The translations under genes and the position numbers were made by a program. The notes below the pieces were generated by a model. The model was not told the origin of the DNA. It did no database searches and saw only the letters and a program-made list of their open reading frames with translations. Of a stretch of 16,183 nt of DNA, positions 13,363-16,183 are shown piece after piece (within the stretch, counting starts at the first letter, position 1; each line of letters starts with the position of its first letter). This DNA comes from Bacteroidales bacterium (GTDB taxonomy: Bacteria > Bacteroidota > Bacteroidia > Bacteroidales > UBA932), in assembly GCA_017461285.1 (NCBI GenBank), contig JAFTYS010000016.1:1-16183 (forward strand), given 5' to 3'.

Positions 13363-13399
13363 TGTCATTCCGAGCGACCGGAAGGAGACGGGGAATCTA
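13363..13399. repeat. Dispersed TGTCATTCCGAGCG-type repeat before dacB
   Basis: The ends TGTCATTCCGAGCG and GGGGAATCTA are those of the widespread 'GTCATTCCGAGCG...GGAATCT' repeat, with ATTCC/GGAAT dyad symmetry. The element ends 9 bases before the dacB start codon and would form part of its 5' leader. Confidence 0.65.
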
Positions 13400-13408
13400 T
13401 ATCAAAGA

Positions 13409-14959
13409 ATGGAAATGAAACGTACTGTAATGATTGTGATGCTGCTGGCGGCCTTTGCGGCAAATGCGCAGCAGATGGAAGAGACACTCCAGGCGAAAGT
13501 GGAGGCGTTGGCTTCGGATGTGGCTTTCAGCCAGTCTGTAGTCGGGATATGCGCCCGGACTGCAGGCGGAGAGACCCTTGTGGACATTAATTCGGAAGTG
13601 ATGATGCTTCCGGCATCCAACATGAAGCTTATCAGTACAGGCGCTGCACTGCATGCCCTGGGTCCGGACTGGCAGTTCGAGACCAGTCTCGGATATGACG
13701 GAACGATAGAAGACGGGACGCTGCAAGGGGACCTGTATATCATAGGCGGTGGCGACCCGACCCTTGGGTCGAAGGATTCGATAGCGGTCGCTATAGAGCG
13801 TACCTTTGCGCAGTGGGAGGCGGTAATACGTGCTGCCGGGATCCGCAGGATCGATGGCAGGATTGTCGGCGACGGCAGGTTCTTCGAAGGCATGGCGGAG
13901 GAGCCGACATGGCTTCTGGAAGACGCCGGGACATATTATGGTGCCGGAACGACCGGACTGATGTTCTATGAGAACATGCAGTCCTTCTCGGTTTCGGCTG
14001 GAGCAGAAGTCGGGGATCCTGTGAACATAAAGCCATATTATCCGGAGGCTCCGTGGATGGAGTTCAGATACAACTGTTCGACAGGAAAGGAGGGGACCGG
14101 GGACATGCTGTACATGTATGTCAGCGATCTGGCTCCGGTTGCTGAAGTCAGAGGTACATTCGGAGTCGACAGGGCTGCCAAAAGAGTGGATTGTGCCAAT
14201 AAGTTTCCGGAATATACATGTGCATACTATTTTTATAACTATTTGAAAAAGAGGGGTCTGACTTGTACGGGAGGCCCTTCGGATGCCAGGTCTGGCGTTG
14301 CACTGACGTCTATGTATGGCGTTGCATCAGAGGCCGGGCGGGCCGTGGCCGGCGCCTTGGCGCCGGCTGCCCGCCCGGACCATGCCTCGTCGCTCACGCT
14401 CCTCGGCTCCACCTTCTCTCCGACCCTGGACCGTATAGCCTTCGAGACCAACCATGCCAGCAACAACGTCTTCGCAGAGACCCTGCTCCGCATCCTCGGA
14501 AAGGAATTCAGAGGGAGCGCCAGCTATGACTCCTGCTATGTTGCGCTGAATGATGTGCTGAAAGAACTTGCAGTAGACACATCCCGCGGCCTTCAGGTCC
14601 AGGACGGCAGCGGCCTCTCACGTCAGAACTATGTCTCGGCAGACTTCCTCTGCCGTTTCCTTGATGCCATGATGGATTCTCCCGCTTATGCTTCCTTCCT
14701 TGCAAGCCTGCCTTCGCCTGGCGGCAACGGAACCCTGAACTATAACATGAAAGGCCAGCCCGCCGCACTCCGTGAGAGAATCAAGGTCAAGAGCGGTTCG
14801 ATGAACGGCGTCCGCTGCTACAGCGGCTACATCCTTCCAGCCGACGTAAATTCCGAAACCATCGTCTTCTCGATCCTGACCAACAACTGCACCTCCCCAA
14901 GCTGGAAAGTCCGTCCCCTCCTTGACAAGATCATGGTCACTCTTGCCTCGACAAACTGA
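13409..14959 (+). CDS. dacB: D-alanyl-D-alanine carboxypeptidase/endopeptidase (PBP4, S13)
   Basis: PBP4-type enzymes trim and hydrolyse peptidoglycan peptides in the periplasm. The three penicillin-binding motifs are present: SNMK (Ser70 nucleophile, Lys73), SNN (351-353) and KSG (461-463). The N-terminus MEMKRTVMIVMLLAAFAANA is a Sec signal peptide with likely cleavage at ANA-QQ. I start at 13409; 13415 (MKRT) is equally possible. A longer in-frame start at 13301 would translate through the intergenic repeats and bury the signal peptide, so I reject it. The 516 residues are somewhat longer than usual. A GC-rich hairpin encodes residues about 309-324 (AGRAVAGALAPAARPD), just before the conserved SPTLDRIAFETNHASNN region. 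A terminator follows. Confidence 0.94.
   Translation: MEMKRTVMIVMLLAAFAANAQQMEETLQAKVEALASDVAFSQSVVGICARTAGGETLVDINSEVMMLPASNMKLISTGAALHALGPDWQFETSLGYDGTIEDGTLQGDLYIIGGGDPTLGSKDSIAVAIERTFAQWEAVIRAAGIRRIDGRIVGDGRFFEGMAEEPTWLLEDAGTYYGAGTTGLMFYENMQSFSVSAGAEVGDPVNIKPYYPEAPWMEFRYNCSTGKEGTGDMLYMYVSDLAPVAEVRGTFGVDRAAKRVDCANKFPEYTCAYYFYNYLKKRGLTCTGGPSDARSGVALTSMYGVASEAGRAVAGALAPAARPDHASSLTLLGSTFSPTLDRIAFETNHASNNVFAETLLRILGKEFRGSASYDSCYVALNDVLKELAVDTSRGLQVQDGSGLSRQNYVSADFLCRFLDAMMDSPAYASFLASLPSPGGNGTLNYNMKGQPAALRERIKVKSGSMNGVRCYSGYILPADVNSETIVFSILTNNCTSPSWKVRPLLDKIMVTLASTN
14334..14378. repeat. GC-rich hairpin inside dacB
   Basis: CCGGGCGGGC (14334-14343) pairs with GCCCGCCCGG (14369-14378), and GCCGGCGCC (14348-14356) with GGCGCCGGC (14359-14367) around a TT loop. 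This gives 19 bp with a 4/1 internal loop. It encodes an Ala/Gly/Arg/Pro stretch unlike the surrounding PBP4 sequence, and is comparable to the mutL hairpins. Confidence 0.75.
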
Positions 14960-14987
14960 TGAAATAATAAAAAAAAGAAAAATCTGC

Positions 14988-15017
14988 CGTTGTTTTACCC
15001 TAAAACAACGACTTTTT
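14988..15017 (+). terminator. Rho-independent terminator after dacB
   Basis: CGTTGTTTTA (14988-14997) pairs perfectly with TAAAACAACG (15001-15010) around a CCC loop, followed by ACTTTTT. A preceding A-rich run (14967-14982) could make it partly bidirectional. Confidence 0.85.
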
Positions 15018-15030
15018 CATATCTCCCTGT

Positions 15031-15038
15031 TAATTTTG
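15031..15038 (+). promoter_or_regulatory. -7 promoter box for the small membrane protein pair
   Basis: TAATTTTG matches TAnnTTTG, 29 bases before the ATG at 15068. The same octamer recurs at 15058-15065, too close to the ATG to give a leader. No clear TTG is found at 19 bases. Confidence 0.55.
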
Positions 15039-15067
15039 CCTGTACCGATTATTTAATTAATTTTGCA

Positions 15068-15286
15068 ATGGAGAAGGTTACAGTGAAAAGGATTTCAGTC
15101 TGGGAGAAGGTTTCAGACTTTATGATGGACATATCGAAATATGTTCTGACGGCAGTAATCATTACATCAGCATTTGAGGAATTGTCGGATGTGGGATGGG
15201 TGATGTATGTGGCAGGAGTGGCCGGTGCTGCTATTCTGTTTTTGTTCAGTATTCTGGTTATGAAATTTATAAATACTAAAGAATGA
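15068..15286 (+). CDS. Small two-helix membrane protein
   Basis: This is a 72-residue protein starting MEKVTVKRISVWEKVSDFMM, with an amphipathic or basic N-terminal part and two hydrophobic helices: about 26-37 (SKYVLTAVIITSAF) and about 46-66 (VMYVAGVAGAAILFLFSILV). Between them is an acidic turn EELSD. It recalls short DUF6722-like Bacteroidales proteins with an 'F(M)MDI(A/S)KYV(L/T)TA' segment; this match is from memory and tentative. Extension to a TTG at 14990 would begin within the dacB terminator and is rejected. Its stop overlaps the next start as ATGA, so the two are translationally coupled. Confidence 0.8.
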   Translation: MEKVTVKRISVWEKVSDFMMDISKYVLTAVIITSAFEELSDVGWVMYVAGVAGAAILFLFSILVMKFINTKE

Positions 15287-15390
15287 GAACTACGATAATC
15301 TTATTGGGATTATGTCTGGTGGGTATTGCAGGTATAATTCTGGTGTCTACTAAGAAAGGTAGAGAATGGATGAGGAAGATTGACTCATGA
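15283..15390 (+). CDS. Tiny single-pass membrane protein (35 aa)
   Basis: An ATG overlapping the previous stop (ATGA, 15283-15286) opens a 35-codon frame ending in TGA at 15388-15390. The product MRTTIILLGLCLVGIAGIIL continues VSTKKGREWMRKIDS: one hydrophobic helix and a basic cytoplasmic tail, in line with the positive-inside rule for N-out or a short-tail anchor. The coupling, the composition and the strong terminator 10 bases downstream argue that it is translated. Function unknown; it may form a complex with the upstream two-helix protein. Confidence 0.7.
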   Translation: MRTTIILLGLCLVGIAGIILVSTKKGREWMRKIDS

Positions 15391-15399
15391 AAATGAAAC

Positions 15400-15440
15400 A
15401 GTCCGGAACTCCTATCGGGGTTCCGGACTTTCTTGTCTTT
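15400..15440. terminator. Hairpin terminator between the convergent small genes
   Basis: AGTCCGGAAC (15400-15409) pairs perfectly with GTTCCGGACT (15420-15429); the 10-base loop can add CC/GG pairs. A T-rich tail TTCTTGTCTTT follows on plus. On minus it is followed by a weaker T-rich tract, so it may serve both the plus-strand pair and the minus-strand gene ending at 15456. Confidence 0.8.
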
Positions 15441-15455
15441 CAGACGTCTTGGAGA

Positions 15456-15731
15456 TTACTCCTGCTTTGAAACTACTGCGCTAAGCTTCTCGCAGAGCTC
15501 GTCAAGCTTCTCGAACATCTCCTTTGTGAGACCGTTGTAGTATGCCTTCTTTGGTCCCTCCGGGTGGTTTGCCCTGGTCTTGAGGTCATTGTAAAGGTCT
15601 ACAGCCTCATCGATTATCGCTACGATTTCGTCACCATCCTTGTGTGGATTCAGCGCTACGAAGAGTGCGCAGTCATCAATGAATTCTGCAACGAAAAATT
15701 CGATGTCTTTCTTGAAAACTCTAAGGTTCAT
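15456..15731 (-). CDS. Conserved small Bacteroidales protein of unknown function
   Basis: The 91-residue protein starts MNLRVFKKDIEFFVAEFIDD and is predicted mainly helical, acidic and soluble, with FIDDCALFVALNP (about 17-29) and a charged C-terminal helix (MFEKLDELCEKLSAVVSKQE). Similar short proteins starting MNLR(T/V)FKKD occur across Bacteroidales as single genes with no known function; this is recalled, not searched. A TACCTTTG box (15765-15772) lies 33 bases upstream. Monocistronic. Confidence 0.85.
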   Translation of the reverse strand: MNLRVFKKDIEFFVAEFIDDCALFVALNPHKDGDEIVAIIDEAVDLYNDLKTRANHPEGPKKAYYNGLTKEMFEKLDELCEKLSAVVSKQE

Positions 15732-15764
15732 GATAAATACGTATTTAAATTGTTATAACGCCGA

Positions 15765-15772
15765 CAAAGGTA
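15765..15772 (-). promoter_or_regulatory. -7 promoter box for the 91-residue protein gene
   Basis: The minus strand reads TACCTTTG (TAnnTTTG), 33 bases upstream of the ATG. No TTG at the expected distance. Confidence 0.5.
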
Positions 15773-15807
15773 GTAAAAAAATACGAAGTTCCGCCTTAAT
15801 CTGTCTG

Positions 15808-16183
15808 TTACATTCCAGACAACTCTTCTAAAGTCAATCCGGTCGCTTCCGATATCATCTCAAGCGACATTCCCATCGCGATGAGTTTTTCAGCAGTCGC
15901 CCTTCTTGCTGCTAACTCACCTTCAGCGCGGCCTTCAGCTCGACCTTCAGCTCGTCCTTCTTCGAGTCCTTCTGCACGACCATCAGCCCGACCTTCCTCG
16001 TGCCCTGCCTTGTAACCCTTTTCACGGGCAAAGTCTTCAATGTTCTTCAGATCCCAGTTCATTCTCAATGATTTTTTATATGCTTCCATCTCTTCATCGG
16101 TAAAATTAAACATTTCAGACAATTTGTACAAATATTTAATTACATCATTGTCAAATGACGAAGGGATGTCTTTGAACTGATGC
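15808..16183 (-). CDS. Rpn/PD-(D/E)XK transposase-like protein, C-terminal part
   Basis: The minus-strand frame is open from the right window edge to the stop at 15808, so the gene is cut and its N-terminus lies outside. The visible 124 or so residues read HQFKDIPSSFDNDVIKYLYK, then LSEMFNFTDEEMEAYKKSLR and DLKNIEDFAREKGYKAG. A charged EGRA-type repeat follows, and the end is a helical 'LIAMGMSLEMISEATGLTLEEL' type segment. This is the typical C-terminal half of the Rpn family (recombination-promoting nuclease / putative transposase) abundant in Bacteroidota; the PD-(D/E)XK nuclease core would be upstream. No start codon is visible in the window; the first in-frame TTG at 16131 is internal. 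Confidence 0.82.
   Translation of the reverse strand, partial: HQFKDIPSSFDNDVIKYLYKLSEMFNFTDEEMEAYKKSLRMNWDLKNIEDFAREKGYKAGHEEGRADGRAEGLEEGRAEGRAEGRAEGELAARRATAEKLIAMGMSLEMISEATGLTLEELSGM
15921..16004. repeat. 12-bp coding tandem repeat (EGRA) in the Rpn-like gene
   Basis: Seven consecutive 12-base units, five starting CTTCAG/CTTC on the plus strand, run without interruption (for example CTTCAGCTCGAC, CTTCAGCTCGTC). They encode E-G-R-A-like tetrapeptides on minus. The second and third units differ at one base, so the array is prone to copy-number change. The step of four residues would form a charged helix or coiled coil. Confidence 0.8.

Noticed and set aside
13301..13408. N-terminal extension of DacB from an ATG at 13301
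   Set aside because: It would translate both repeat elements and place the signal peptide 36 residues inside the protein.
14990..15067. TTG start giving a 98-residue version of the small membrane protein
   Set aside because: The start codon lies inside the dacB terminator stem and upstream of the promoter box.

Overview
The window looks like chromosomal DNA of a member of the Bacteroidales (Bacteroidota) with moderately high GC. The evidence is repeated promoter boxes of the Bacteroidota form (TTG, about 19 bases, TAnnTTTG), the MutL / rhomboid / exonuclease-phosphatase / TsaC gene order, RsmE and PBP4 types, DUF5009-type and Rpn-type proteins, and almost no Shine-Dalgarno sequences. I cannot place genus or species from sequence alone.

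Left part (1-6150): two minus-strand tRNA genes (Met-CAT cut by the edge, Gln-CTG) share one strong promoter. A minus-strand pair, ispF then a lipoprotein-type peptide deformylase, is followed by a divergent promoter region. From there a tight plus-strand operon runs 1475-6097: a small membrane protein, mutL, a rhomboid protease, a membrane-anchored endonuclease/exonuclease/phosphatase protein and the tRNA t6A enzyme TsaC.

Middle part (6146-10586): rsmE (minus) converges on the operon. A DUF5009/HGSNAT-like membrane acyltransferase and a YfcE-like phosphodiesterase follow on plus, then a monocistronic cysteine-rich lipoprotein with its own promoter and terminator, then radA, whose promoter is embedded in that terminator.

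Right part (10587-16183): the accessory highlight is a REP-associated tyrosine transposase (RAYT) gene flanked on both sides by structurally matching palindromic units. Each unit has outer inverted repeats carrying the same 12-mer and a central hairpin containing its core, which is the layout of a REPtron. Then come galE (minus), a tandem palindromic repeat, PBP4-type dacB, a mini-operon of two very small membrane proteins between two strong terminators, a conserved small hypothetical protein and the C-terminal part of an Rpn/PD-(D/E)XK transposase-like protein cut by the window edge.

A second theme is that several ordinary genes carry low-complexity or palindromic DNA inside their reading frames: three GC-rich hairpins in the mutL linker, a GC-rich hairpin in dacB, a dispersed 'TGTCATCCTGAGCG'-type repeat in rsmE, and a 39-bp tandem duplication in radA. 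Related dispersed repeats lie upstream of rsmE and dacB. The genome therefore seems rich in small palindromic elements that are tolerated in frame. No CRISPR array, prophage or obvious defence system was seen.
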